Shown here: one piece after another, positions 35,468-43,167 of the stretch
How the letters are laid out: every line of letters begins with the position of its first letter
How positions within the stretch are numbered: position 1 is the first letter of the stretch
Notes under the pieces: model-generated
What the model saw: only the letters and a program-made list of their open reading frames with translations
The model's database searches: none
What the model was told of the DNA's origin: nothing
NCBI RefSeq assembly: GCF_024612015.1
Contig: NZ_CP102512.1
Location: 10,416,001 to 10,480,000, forward strand
DNA from: Streptomyces sp. CA-210063
Lineage (GTDB): Bacteria > Actinomycetota > Actinomycetes > Streptomycetales > Streptomycetaceae
Length of the DNA: 64,000 nt
Direction: 5' to 3'
Program-made: the position numbers and the translations under genes

Positions 35468-36496
35468 TCAGTACTGCTCGGTCTCCACAAAGCCCGCGTC
35501 CCCGTCCCCGTCATTGCCAGCGCCGAAGGAGTCAGCGGCGGCGGTCGGGTTGAATCCGGGAGGGCTGTCCTTGAGAGCCAGGCCCATGTCGGCCAGCTTC
35601 GCCTTGACCTCGTCGATCGACTTCGCACCGAAGTTACGAATGTCGAGCAGGTCGGCCTCGGAACGAGCCACGAGCTCACCCACGGAGTGGACGCCCTCAC
35701 GCTTGAGGCAGTTGTACGACCGGACGGTGAGGTCGAGCTCCTCGATCGGCAGTACCAGGTCGGCGGCGAGGGCGGCGTCCGTGGGGGACGGGCCCATGTC
35801 GATGCCCTCGGCGTCGATGTTGAGCTCGCGGGCCAGACCGAACAGCTCGACCAGGGTCTTGCCGGCCGAAGCCATGGCGTCACGCGGACGCATGGCCTGC
35901 TTGGTCTCGACGTCGACGATCAGCTTGTCGAAGTCGGTGCGCTGCTCGACACGGGTCGCCTCGACCTTGTACGTGACCTTCAGCACGGGGCTGTAGATGG
36001 AGTCGACCGGGATACGGCCGATCTCCTGGCCCACCTGCTTGTTCTGCACGGCGGAGACGTAACCGCGGCCACGCTCGACCGTCAGCTCCATCTCCAGCTT
36101 GCCCTTGCCGTTGAGCGTGGCGAGGACGAGGTCGGGGTTGTGCACCTCGACACCGGCCGGGGGCGCGATGTCGGCGGCGGTGACCAGACCCGGGCCCTGC
36201 TTGCGCAGGTACATCACGACCGGCTCGTCGTGCTCCGAGGAGACGACCAGCTGCTTGATGTTGAGGATCAGGTCGGTGACGTCCTCCTTGACGCCCGGCA
36301 CGGTGGTGAACTCGTGCAGGACACCGTCGACGCGGATGGACGTGACCGCCGCACCCGGGATCGAGGAGAGGAGGGTACGGCGAAGGGAGTTGCCGAGGGT
36401 GTAACCGAAGCCCGGCTCCAGCGGCTCGATCACGAACCGGGAGCGGAACTCGTCGACGACCTCTTCGGTCAGGGACGGACGCTGAGCAATCAGCAC
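35468..36496 (-). CDS. rpoA: RNA polymerase alpha subunit, second isolated copy
   Basis: A 342-residue full-length alpha subunit: N-terminal assembly domain ([40 protein letters not shown]) and C-terminal DNA/activator-binding domain ([39 protein letters not shown]). It is very close to the normal streptomycete protein. Differences I can see from memory are conservative changes and a longer acidic tail linker ([18 protein letters not shown]). The normal gene sits between rpsD and rplQ; here neighbours are a YihY gene and a monooxygenase-like gene, so this must be an extra copy with its own promoter. GTG start with GGAGG 9 nt upstream. Confidence 0.95.
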   Translation of the reverse strand: MLIAQRPSLTEEVVDEFRSRFVIEPLEPGFGYTLGNSLRRTLLSSIPGAAVTSIRVDGVLHEFTTVPGVKEDVTDLILNIKQLVVSSEHDEPVVMYLRKQGPGLVTAADIAPPAGVEVHNPDLVLATLNGKGKLEMELTVERGRGYVSAVQNKQVGQEIGRIPVDSIYSPVLKVTYKVEATRVEQRTDFDKLIVDVETKQAMRPRDAMASAGKTLVELFGLARELNIDAEGIDMGPSPTDAALAADLVLPIEELDLTVRSYNCLKREGVHSVGELVARSEADLLDIRNFGAKSIDEVKAKLADMGLALKDSPPGFNPTAAADSFGAGNDGDGDAGFVETEQY

Positions 36497-36841
36497 GAGG
36501 TGTTGCCTCCAGTGGTTCGGCGCCCGCTATGTGACGCCATAGACACCATGAAGGGTACGGCCCATACGGCCCGGAAGAGGCCGAGCCACCCGACTCCACC
36601 CCAGCGAGGAGGCTTCGGGCCTCCCTAACCGCCGCAGTCCCACGGCCGTTTCTGGCTTCCCCACGTCCAGTTCTCGGGCCAGTTCTCGGGCGAGCAGGAC
36701 GGTCAGGCAGACATACGCGGCCATGGACGGAGTACGTCGCGATCATGGCGTTGGTCGGAACAGTATGGCAGGGATGGTGTGCACCGCTCACGGCGCTGTG
36801 CTTGGCCGATACCGCCTTCCCGGCTCGGAACCGCCGTCGTC
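36497..36841. promoter_or_regulatory. Upstream region of the isolated rpoA
   Basis: About 345 bp, no convincing gene. It contains a perfect 12-bp tandem repeat (36667-36690) and a hairpin GGAGGC-TTCGG-GCCTCC (36608-36624) 112-128 bp before the rpoA start, the kind of layout expected for an independently regulated or attenuated transcript. I could not define -35/-10 boxes with confidence. Confidence 0.45.
36667..36690. repeat. 2 x 12-bp direct repeat upstream of rpoA
   Basis: CCAGTTCTCGGG twice in immediate tandem (36667-36678, 36679-36690), about 170-195 bp upstream of the rpoA start; possible activator or repressor site. Confidence 0.85.
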
Positions 36842-37453
36842 TCAGTCGGCGCGCACGTCGGCGAAAACGACCTCGAACTCTTCCAGCCCGGTCACGGTGA
36901 CATGGGCCTTGGCAGCACCCTCATGCCTGGCTGCCGCCTGGCCGGCGCGGGACGCGGCAAGGGATTCGCGGTCGGTGAACAGGGCGCCGACCAGCCCGCG
37001 TCCCCGGTCCCGGTCGATCAGGAGGGATGCTCTGGCCAGTCCGGGGAGCGCCTCGAGCCTCGGGACCACCGAAGCCCGGAACGTATCGGTGAACAGATCC
37101 GCGTCCGAGGGGTCGAACTCCACCCGGGTGACCCGCAGCCCGGCTTCCGCCTCCGGTTGCCGGATCGGGTGGAAGACCACCGCTTCGAAATTGTCAGTCG
37201 TTGTGGTCGCCGCGAACGGCTCCAGGAGCGCCGCTCGCCGCTCACGCAATGCCTCGTCGCTGTTCCTCCGGGCCTCCTCGGACTCCCACCAGCTCACCGC
37301 CAGCAGTTTTCCGAGCTCCCGGTCCACGAAGATCCCGAAGCCGCGGAATCCTGGCTGCTGCTCGAGCAGTTCCCGGCCCTCAGTGCTGAGCCCCTCGATG
37401 GCCCTGTCGATGTTGGCGGGATCGCCGGTCGCGTAAACCGTGCGTACGAACAT
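36842..37453 (-). CDS. Double dimeric alpha/beta-barrel (ABM-type) protein
   Basis: A 203-residue protein made of two ferredoxin-like alpha/beta domains of the antibiotic biosynthesis monooxygenase or stress-responsive barrel fold. First repeat VRTVYATGDPANIDRAIEGL to about residue 95; second RVTRVEFDPSDADLFTDTF to the end. No cofactor motif is expected. Such proteins are often small monooxygenases or heme/quinone-handling proteins; role here unknown. Start ATG 37453 with GGGAGG 5 nt upstream. Confidence 0.7.
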   Translation of the reverse strand: MFVRTVYATGDPANIDRAIEGLSTEGRELLEQQPGFRGFGIFVDRELGKLLAVSWWESEEARRNSDEALRERRAALLEPFAATTTTDNFEAVVFHPIRQPEAEAGLRVTRVEFDPSDADLFTDTFRASVVPRLEALPGLARASLLIDRDRGRGLVGALFTDRESLAASRAGQAAARHEGAAKAHVTVTGLEEFEVVFADVRAD

Positions 37454-37695
37454 GACGCCTCCCAGAAGCCACGCGCGCATCCGAAACTTCCGACAAAGCC
37501 AGTCTTCTACCGGGAGCGAACCTGGGCAAAACATAGCCCGTCCGGCGCAGTGACGGCGGTCCGGGATCGGACGGGCGCGTCACTCGATCGTGGCCGTGCC
37601 GTGCACGACTCGCCCGCGTGAGGTGGGGTGCGAGTCTCGGCCACCTCGGCGGGCGGCCGCCACTGGGCCCGCTGTGTGGATGCCTGTGTGAACCG

Positions 37696-37724
37696 TTGAC
37701 TCGGAAGCGCTTCGAATCTACCGT
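37696..37724 (+). promoter_or_regulatory. Promoter with LacI-type operator, sugar ABC operon
   Basis: -35 TTGACT (37696-37701), 17-bp spacer, -10 TACCGT (37719-37724). The spacer contains GAAGCGCTTC (37704-37713), a perfect palindrome with the central CG step typical of LacI-family operators. The same layout precedes the GH43 gene at 41157-41185. Predicted transcription start near 37731. Confidence 0.7.
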
Positions 37725-37745
37725 CCGTCCGAATTCGCGAGCACA

Positions 37746-37761
37746 GTTCGATATTTCGGAC
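37746..37761 (+). promoter_or_regulatory. Second shared inverted repeat, sugar ABC operon
   Basis: GTTCGATATTTCGGAC, an imperfect GTTC-n8-GAAC repeat 27 bp downstream of the -10 start, matched by GTTCACAATACCGAAC at the same relative place before the GH43 gene. Confidence 0.45.
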
Positions 37762-37777
37762 GACTGAGGGGTGGGCC

Positions 37778-39181
37778 GTGATCGATGCACGACGCTTGAG
37801 CAGAAGGAAGTTACTCGTCGGCACCGGAGGGCTGGTGCTGGGTGCGGCGGGGTGCGCCGCACCGTCCTTCGGGGCCGAGGGGAAGACACGGCTGCGTTAC
37901 TGGCACCTCTTCGGTGGGGGCGACGGGGCCAATATGACCGCGCTGGTCGACGCGTTCGCCGAGGAGCACCCGGAGATCGACCTGGAGGCGACCCAACTGC
38001 AGTGGGGCACCCCGTACTACACGAAGCTGGGCATGGCGGGGGCCGGCGGGCGGGCGCCCGAGGTCGCGATACTCCATCTGGCGCGGCTCGCGGGCTTCGG
38101 TCCCGGACGGCTCCTCGACCCCTTCGACCTGGACCTGCTGCGTGACCTGGGCGTGGGAGCCGACCAGTTCCCCGAGGACATCTTCAAGCGCGGCGCGGTC
38201 GACGGGCAGCAGTACGCGATCCCGCTCGACACCCACCCCATGGTGCTCTACTACAACACCGACGTCTGCGAGAGGGCCGGGCTGCTCGGCGCCGACGGGC
38301 AACTGCAACCCATCGGTAGTGCAAGGGAGTTCATGGACGCCCTGCGCGCGGCGAAGAAGGCCACGGGCGTCCCCGGGCTGAGCGCCGAGACGACCGGACC
38401 GGACTGCGTCACGCCCTGGCGGCTGTTCGCCACCTTCTATTCGCAGCTGGGCGGCACGGTCCTGTCCGCGGACGGTAGACGCCTCACGCTCGACGACGCC
38501 AAGGCCTTGGAGGTCCTCGAGTTCATGGCCAGGCTCACGGCGGACGGGTTGATGGTGCGCCGTGTCGACTACCCCGGCTCCATCGGGGTGTTCAACGCCG
38601 GCAAGACCGCCTTCCATCTCAACGGCGAGTGGGAGGTGTCGACCTTCACCACCGCCGAGCTGCCGTTCTCCATGACCCGCGTACCCGCGCTGTTCGGGCG
38701 CCCCACCGCCCAGGCCGACTGCCACTCCTTCGTACTCCCGCACCACGACGGCCGCTCGGCCGGGGCGAACGAGGCGGCCCACACCTTCGTCGCCTGGATG
38801 CTCCAGCACTCGGTGGACTGGGCCAGGGGCGGTCACGTTCCCGCGTATCTGCCGACGCTGACCCGACCGGACTATCTGGCACTGGAGCCGCAGTCCGCGT
38901 ACCGGTCCGTCATCGACGACGTGGCGCTGGACCAGCCCGCCTGGTTCGTGGGCTCGGCCTCGCCGATGTGGATCCAGCTGGGCGCCGTCTTCTCGGGCGT
39001 ACTCACCGGATCGCGCACGCCGTCAGGCGCCCTGCGCGAGGCGAAGAAGCGGCTGCGCAAACTGCTCGACATGCCCGATCCGCTCGGCAGCGGGCCCGTA
39101 GGTGAAGCCCTCGGCCGTGAGCGACTTGTCGGCGAAGGCGAAGGCGAAGGCGAAGGCGAAAGCGAAGGCGGTGCCGCGTGA
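37778..39181 (+). CDS. Sugar ABC transporter substrate-binding lipoprotein
   Basis: A 467-residue family-1 extracellular solute-binding protein. Lipoprotein/Tat-like signal: RRLSRRKLLVGTGGLVLGAA with lipobox Cys at GAAGCAAP (residue 26). LRYWHLFGGGDGANMTALVD and ALDTHPMVLYYNTDVCE-type motifs are typical of oligosaccharide binders. First gene of a three-gene uptake operon without its own ATPase (usually the shared MsiK). TTA codon at 37811-37813 (codon 12) implies bldA-dependent translation. The C-terminus is a GEGEGEGEGESEGGAA tail made by a hexanucleotide repeat. GTG start 37778. Confidence 0.9.
   Translation: MIDARRLSRRKLLVGTGGLVLGAAGCAAPSFGAEGKTRLRYWHLFGGGDGANMTALVDAFAEEHPEIDLEATQLQWGTPYYTKLGMAGAGGRAPEVAILHLARLAGFGPGRLLDPFDLDLLRDLGVGADQFPEDIFKRGAVDGQQYAIPLDTHPMVLYYNTDVCERAGLLGADGQLQPIGSAREFMDALRAAKKATGVPGLSAETTGPDCVTPWRLFATFYSQLGGTVLSADGRRLTLDDAKALEVLEFMARLTADGLMVRRVDYPGSIGVFNAGKTAFHLNGEWEVSTFTTAELPFSMTRVPALFGRPTAQADCHSFVLPHHDGRSAGANEAAHTFVAWMLQHSVDWARGGHVPAYLPTLTRPDYLALEPQSAYRSVIDDVALDQPAWFVGSASPMWIQLGAVFSGVLTGSRTPSGALREAKKRLRKLLDMPDPLGSGPVGEALGRERLVGEGEGEGEGESEGGAA
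39131..39166 (+). repeat. Hexanucleotide GGCGAA repeat
   Basis: Five perfect and one imperfect copies of GGCGAA coding for Gly-Glu at the end of the binding-protein gene. A copy-number change would not shift the frame. Confidence 0.9.
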
Positions 39182-40125
39182 CCACGACGACGACAGCGAC
39201 CGTCGTCCCGGTCCCAGGGGAGCAGGCGACGGCGAAACCCGTCATCGTCCGCCGCAAGTGGACCGAGCACGGCCTGATGTTCATCGCCCCCTTCTTCCTC
39301 ACCTATGCGCTCTTCCTTCTCTGGCCGCTGGTGTCCGGCATCGGGATGAGCCTGCGCAGCGACAACATCACCGGCGAGGGAGGGGAGTTCATCGGCGTCG
39401 ACAACTACAGCGAAGCCTTCCAGGACCCCAACGTCTGGTCCTCGCTGGGGAACACGATCTGGTTCACGATGCTGTCCACGGTCCCGTTGGTGGTGACGGG
39501 CCTGGTCTTCGCCCTGCTCTCGCACCATCTTCGGTTCGTCCAATGGCTGTGGCGGCTCTCCTGGTTCGCGCCCTTCCTCCTGCCGTCGGGCGTGATCGGC
39601 CTGCTCTTCCTCTGGGTGATCTTCCCCTCCGACTTCGGCTTCGCGGACCAGCTGCTCGCCTCGTTCGGCCTCCACCCGGGGATCGGCTGGCTGACGGACG
39701 AGCGGTACGCGATGCTGTCCATCGTGGCGGCCACCGTCTGGTGGACGGTCGGCTTCAACTTCCTTCTCTACCTGGCCGCGTTGCAGTCGATCCCTCAACA
39801 CCTGTACGAGGCGGCCGAGTTGGACGGCGCGGGGGCGTGGCAACGGCTGCGGCATGTCACCCTCCCCATGCTGAAGCGCACCACAGGAGTCGTCCTGGTC
39901 CTCCAGATCCTGGCCTCCCTCAAGATCTTCGACCAGGTGTACATCATGACCGGCGGCGGACCCGACGACTCGACCCGCCCGATCCTCCAGTACGTCTACC
40001 AGTCCGGCTTCACCGGCTACCGCATCGGCTACGCCTCGGCGGTCTCGTACCTCTTCTTCGCCCTGATCGTCATCGTGTCGCTGGTGCAGCTGAGGTTGTC
40101 GCGGCGGAGTGGGGAGTCGGCATGA
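39178..40125 (+). CDS. Sugar ABC transporter permease (MalF/UgpA type)
   Basis: A 315-residue permease with six transmembrane segments, starting LMFIAPFFLTYALFLLWPLV. The EAA loop that contacts the ATPase is EAAELDGAGAWQRLRHVTLP. GTG 39178 overlaps the binding-protein stop by 4 nt. Pairs with the next gene to form the membrane channel. Confidence 0.92.
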   Translation: MTTTTTATVVPVPGEQATAKPVIVRRKWTEHGLMFIAPFFLTYALFLLWPLVSGIGMSLRSDNITGEGGEFIGVDNYSEAFQDPNVWSSLGNTIWFTMLSTVPLVVTGLVFALLSHHLRFVQWLWRLSWFAPFLLPSGVIGLLFLWVIFPSDFGFADQLLASFGLHPGIGWLTDERYAMLSIVAATVWWTVGFNFLLYLAALQSIPQHLYEAAELDGAGAWQRLRHVTLPMLKRTTGVVLVLQILASLKIFDQVYIMTGGGPDDSTRPILQYVYQSGFTGYRIGYASAVSYLFFALIVIVSLVQLRLSRRSGESA

Positions 40126-40982
40126 GCGCGTCACTGTCAACGGACGAGGGCCGCAAGGCCCGTTGGACCCCGGGCCGCTGGGTCATGCTGGCCGCGGCCG
40201 TACTCCTGTCGGTGGTGTGGGTCCTTCCCCTGGCGTGGGCCCTGGCGACGTCCTTCAAACCGGAAGGCGAGGCGACACGGACGCCCCTGCGCTGGCTCGG
40301 CTCCCACTTCACCTTCGACGCGTACCGGAAGGTGTGGGAGGCGGGCGACATCGGCCGCTGGATGTTCAACACGGCGTACATCTCGGTGATGACGACGATC
40401 CTGACGGTTCTGCTGTGCGCGATGGCGGCCTACGGCTTCTCGCGCACGGAGTTCCGTGGCCGCAAGGCGCTGTACGCCGTCGTCCTGGCGGGAATCATGG
40501 TCCCGCCCCAGGTCTTGATGGCCCCGCTGTTCGCGGAGATGGTGCAGCTGGGCCTGGTCGACACGTACTGGGGTGTGATCCTGCCCCAAGTCGCCGTCCC
40601 CGCCATGGTGTTCATCCTGGTCAAGTTCTTCGACGGCGTCCCCCGCGAACTGGAGGAGGCGGCCTTCGTCGACGGCGCGGGCCGCTGGCGCGTCTTCTGG
40701 ACGATCGTGATGCCTCTGTCCCGTCCGGTCCTGGCGGCGGTCGGCATCTTCACGTTCATCTCGACCTGGAACAACTTCCTCTGGCCGTTCCTGGTGACCA
40801 CGGACCCGGGCGGCATGACGCTCCCGGTGGGCCTGGTCAACGTCCAGACGTCCTACGGCCTCCGCTACGAGCAGATGATGGCGTCGGTCGTCATCGCGGG
40901 CCTGCCGCTCCTGATCGTCTTCACGCTGTTCCAGCGGCAGATTGTGCGGGGGGTGGCGCATACGGGGCTGGCGGGGGAGTGA
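40122..40982 (+). CDS. Sugar ABC transporter permease (MalG/UgpE type)
   Basis: A 286-residue second permease. N-terminal segment WVMLAAAVLLSVVWVLPLAW, EAA loop EEAAFVDGAGRWRVFWTIVM, and the WNNFLWPFLVTTDP stretch typical of the CUT1 family. ATG 40122 overlaps the first permease stop by 4 nt. Given the shared promoter with the GH43 arabinanase, arabino-oligosaccharides are the likely substrate; inference. Confidence 0.92.
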   Translation: MSASLSTDEGRKARWTPGRWVMLAAAVLLSVVWVLPLAWALATSFKPEGEATRTPLRWLGSHFTFDAYRKVWEAGDIGRWMFNTAYISVMTTILTVLLCAMAAYGFSRTEFRGRKALYAVVLAGIMVPPQVLMAPLFAEMVQLGLVDTYWGVILPQVAVPAMVFILVKFFDGVPRELEEAAFVDGAGRWRVFWTIVMPLSRPVLAAVGIFTFISTWNNFLWPFLVTTDPGGMTLPVGLVNVQTSYGLRYEQMMASVVIAGLPLLIVFTLFQRQIVRGVAHTGLAGE

Positions 40983-41070
40983 GGCCTTCCAGGGTGGTGC
41001 CCCGGCACATCGGTATGCGGACCGTCTGGCGCGGTCGCCCCCCCCGGCCGACTCGGCCGTGGTGTCCAGT

Positions 41071-41102
41071 GACCTGTGCGGCAGCTGACCTGTGCGACAG
41101 CT
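41071..41102. repeat. 2 x 16-bp tandem repeat
   Basis: GACCTGTGCGGCAGCT followed directly by GACCTGTGCGACAGCT, one mismatch. Lies 55 bp upstream of the GH43 -35 box; could be a duplication scar or an activator site. Confidence 0.85.
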
Positions 41103-41156
41103 GAGCTGTCGAACGCGATTCGACGGCCGTCGTGAGAGGAGTTGCTGCGCGAACCG

Positions 41157-41185
41157 TTGACGCGCAAGGGGTTCGATTCTACGGT
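41157..41185 (+). promoter_or_regulatory. Promoter with LacI-type operator, GH43 gene
   Basis: GAACCG followed by -35 TTGACG (41157-41162), 17-bp spacer CGCAAGGGGTTCGATTC-like, -10 TACGGT (41180-41185). Same spacing, flanks and TTCGA(A/T)TCTAC block as the ABC-operon promoter at 37696-37724. A matching inverted repeat GTTCACAATACCGAAC follows at 41208-41223. Confidence 0.7.
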
Positions 41186-41207
41186 CCCGTTCGAAGTCGT
41201 GACCCGC

Positions 41208-41223
41208 GTTCACAATACCGAAC
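41208..41223 (+). promoter_or_regulatory. GTTC-n8-GAAC inverted repeat, GH43 leader
   Basis: Perfect 4-bp arms; 28 bp from the -10 start, compared with 27 bp in the ABC operon. Probably a second half of the shared control region. Confidence 0.45.
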
Positions 41224-41310
41224 GCGCTGAACCTGTCCGAGCATGCTGAACGCTCCGAGCGTGCCGAGAAGGTCCGGACGGGGCCGTCCCCCCACGCAAG
41301 GAGGATCCGC

Positions 41311-42357
41311 GTGAGCCGCACCTCCCGCAAAGCCGCTCGCAGGACCACCCGCAGAGCCACCGATGGAACCACCCGCAGAGCCCTTGATGGAACCACCCGC
41401 AGAACCGCTCTCTTCGCCGTCCCCGCGGCGATTCTCCTCGCTCTCGTCCCGAGCTCGGCGTCCGCGTATCCGAACCCGGGCACCGTAACCGGCTCGGTCG
41501 TCGTCCACGACCCGACGATGATCCGCACCTCGTCGGGCCAGTACCTGCTGTACGCCACCGGCGGCGGCATCGGCAACCGCACCTCCACCAACCGCATCGC
41601 CTTCAGCGGCGGCGCGGACGCCTTCTCCAGCAGGCCGAGCTGGTGGCGCACCTACTCCTCCGTGCCGGAGGCCTGGGCACCCGACATCTCGTACCACGGT
41701 GGCAAGTACCTGATGTACTACTCCGTCTCGTCCTTCGGCTCGCAGAACTCCGCCATCGGGCTGGCGACATCGACGACCGGCCGGCCGGGCAGCTGGACCG
41801 ACCAGGGCATCGTCCACACGTCGAGTGCGTCGAACGACTACAACGCCATCGACCCGAACCTCTTCGTGAACGACGACGGCAAGTGGTGGCTGTCCTTCGG
41901 CAGTTGGTGGACCGGGATCAAAATGATCCAGATCAACCCGTCGACCGGGAAGCAGCTCTCGTCCAACACCACCCGCTACTCGCTCGCCTCCCGCCCCACC
42001 GGCACCAAGGCCGTCGAGGCCCCGTACATCGTCAAACGGAACGGCTACTACTACCTGTTCGCCTCGTACGACACCTGCTGCGCCGGCACCAGCTCCACGT
42101 ACAAGGTCAAGGTCGGCCGCGCAACCAGCGTCACCGGCCCGTACCACGACAAGAACGGCGTCGCCCTGATGAACAACGGCGGTACGCCCGTGCTGGAGTC
42201 GCACGGCCGGTACATCGGCCCCGGCGGACAGTCGATCATGAACGACGCGGACGGCGACCTGATCGTCTACCACTACTACGACGGCCAGGACAACGGCACT
42301 CCGAAGCTCGGCATCAACCTTCTGAACTGGAGCAGCGGATGGCCCGTCGCCTACTGA
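41311..42357 (+). CDS. Secreted GH43 endo-1,5-alpha-L-arabinanase
   Basis: A 348-residue secreted five-bladed beta-propeller hydrolase. Catalytic base Asp in VVHDPTMIR, pKa-modulating Asp in NAIDPNLFV and acid Glu in AVEAPYIVKRNGYYYLFAS. The signal peptide (cleavage after SASA, about residue 50) has an unusually long basic n-region: three RR pairs in TTRRATDG, TTRRALDG, TTRRTALF, produced by a 24-bp in-frame duplication. Tat-like export is possible. GTG start with AAGGAGG 7 nt upstream. It should release arabino-oligosaccharides that the co-regulated ABC system takes up. Confidence 0.9.
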   Translation: MSRTSRKAARRTTRRATDGTTRRALDGTTRRTALFAVPAAILLALVPSSASAYPNPGTVTGSVVVHDPTMIRTSSGQYLLYATGGGIGNRTSTNRIAFSGGADAFSSRPSWWRTYSSVPEAWAPDISYHGGKYLMYYSVSSFGSQNSAIGLATSTTGRPGSWTDQGIVHTSSASNDYNAIDPNLFVNDDGKWWLSFGSWWTGIKMIQINPSTGKQLSSNTTRYSLASRPTGTKAVEAPYIVKRNGYYYLFASYDTCCAGTSSTYKVKVGRATSVTGPYHDKNGVALMNNGGTPVLESHGRYIGPGGQSIMNDADGDLIVYHYYDGQDNGTPKLGINLLNWSSGWPVAY

Positions 42358-42373
42358 CCCCTGAGGGCGCGGC

Positions 42374-42470
42374 GCGTGGATCTCGTACCACAACGGCAAC
42401 TACCGCCTGGTGGCGACGAGTTGGACCAAACGCCGTCACCATCCACAAGTCGCCGACACTCGCCGAAGCC
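42374..42470 (+). pseudogene. Frameshifted GH43-type fragment
   Basis: In one frame AWISYHNGNYRLVATSWTK, then after a shift near 42427 NAVTIHKSPTLAEA. Together these resemble an opening blade of a glycosidase propeller (xYHNGxYYLxAT...). It lies 16 bp after the intact GH43 stop and is too short to be functional; the remainder is deleted. The rest of 42358-42668 shows no gene. Confidence 0.55.
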
Positions 42471-42668
42471 CAGCCGCGCCATAGCTGGTTGCCTGGGCGG
42501 GGTCAGCCTGCGGCGCAGCTCTGAGGGCGGCGCGGCTGGAACCATGAGAAACGCGTCGACTTTCGCCGGGAGGCGTGTGGATCTAGGTGATGCCGTCCCA
42601 ACAGCGCCTGCGGCACCCTAGGTTCACGGCGGTAACCGCTCTCGTCCCCGCCTTGCAGGAGGCCCCGC

Positions 42669-43103
42669 ACGCGCCGCACGATCCGTACCGCCATAGTCGG
42701 CGCGGTCACCGCCGCCGTCCTCGTGGTGGGCGGCACCGCCCATGCCACGCCCGCTGGAGCGGGGGTCACGGGCCGCGTGATCAGTCAGACCACCGCGAAC
42801 GGCACCGACTACATCCTGCGGGAGGTCACGATCCCGCCCGGCCAGGCCACCGGCTGGCACTACCACGACGGGCCGCTGTACGGCTTCGTCAAGCAGGGCA
42901 CGCTCAGCCACTACGACTCCACGTGCGAGACCGACGGCGTCTACCGCACCGGCGACACCATCCAGGAACCGGCCGGACCCGACTACGTCCACATCGGCCG
43001 CAACCTGGGCGACACCCCGCTCGTCCTGGTCGTTCTCTACGTCCTGCCCCACGGTTCTCCGTTCTCCGAGGACGCCCCGAATCCGGGCTGCTCCTTCCAG
43101 TGA
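42669..43103 (+). CDS. Secreted cupin-domain protein with apparent ACG start
   Basis: A 144-residue secreted small cupin. Metal-site motif GWHYHDGPLYGFVKQGTLSHYD (His-x-His and Glu/His positions), second motif GDTIQEPAGPDYVHIGRN. The signal peptide RRTIRTAIVGAVTAAVLVVG ends at AHA. No ATG, GTG or TTG occurs in frame between the stop at 42633 and GTG 42723, which would delete the signal. A perfect AGGAGG at 42657-42662 sits 6 nt before ACG 42669, so either ACG is used or the gene lost its ATG. Function unknown; cupins of this type are often uncharacterised exported proteins. Confidence 0.72.
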   Translation, partial: TRRTIRTAIVGAVTAAVLVVGGTAHATPAGAGVTGRVISQTTANGTDYILREVTIPPGQATGWHYHDGPLYGFVKQGTLSHYDSTCETDGVYRTGDTIQEPAGPDYVHIGRNLGDTPLVLVVLYVLPHGSPFSEDAPNPGCSFQ

Positions 43104-43167
43104 TCACCCGGCGGCCGGCGAGGACTGCGCATGTCGTCGACCGCGTGGGGGGCTCAGGGACCCGGTG

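Larger units (their letters stand above)
40983..41310. other. Intergenic region upstream of GH43
   Basis: About 330 bp, no gene. It carries the 16-bp tandem repeat at 41071-41102, a C8 run near 41039-41045 and the GH43 promoter/operator set at 41157-41223. Confidence 0.6.

Noticed and set aside
36527..36724. Small leftward frame before rpoA (65 codons)
   Set aside because: No ribosome site, repeats-derived sequence (LARELARELD) and no relatives known; treated as leader region.
37454..37777. Possible riboswitch upstream of the sugar ABC operon
   Set aside because: The structured elements are explained by a promoter with a LacI-type operator; no riboswitch consensus seen.
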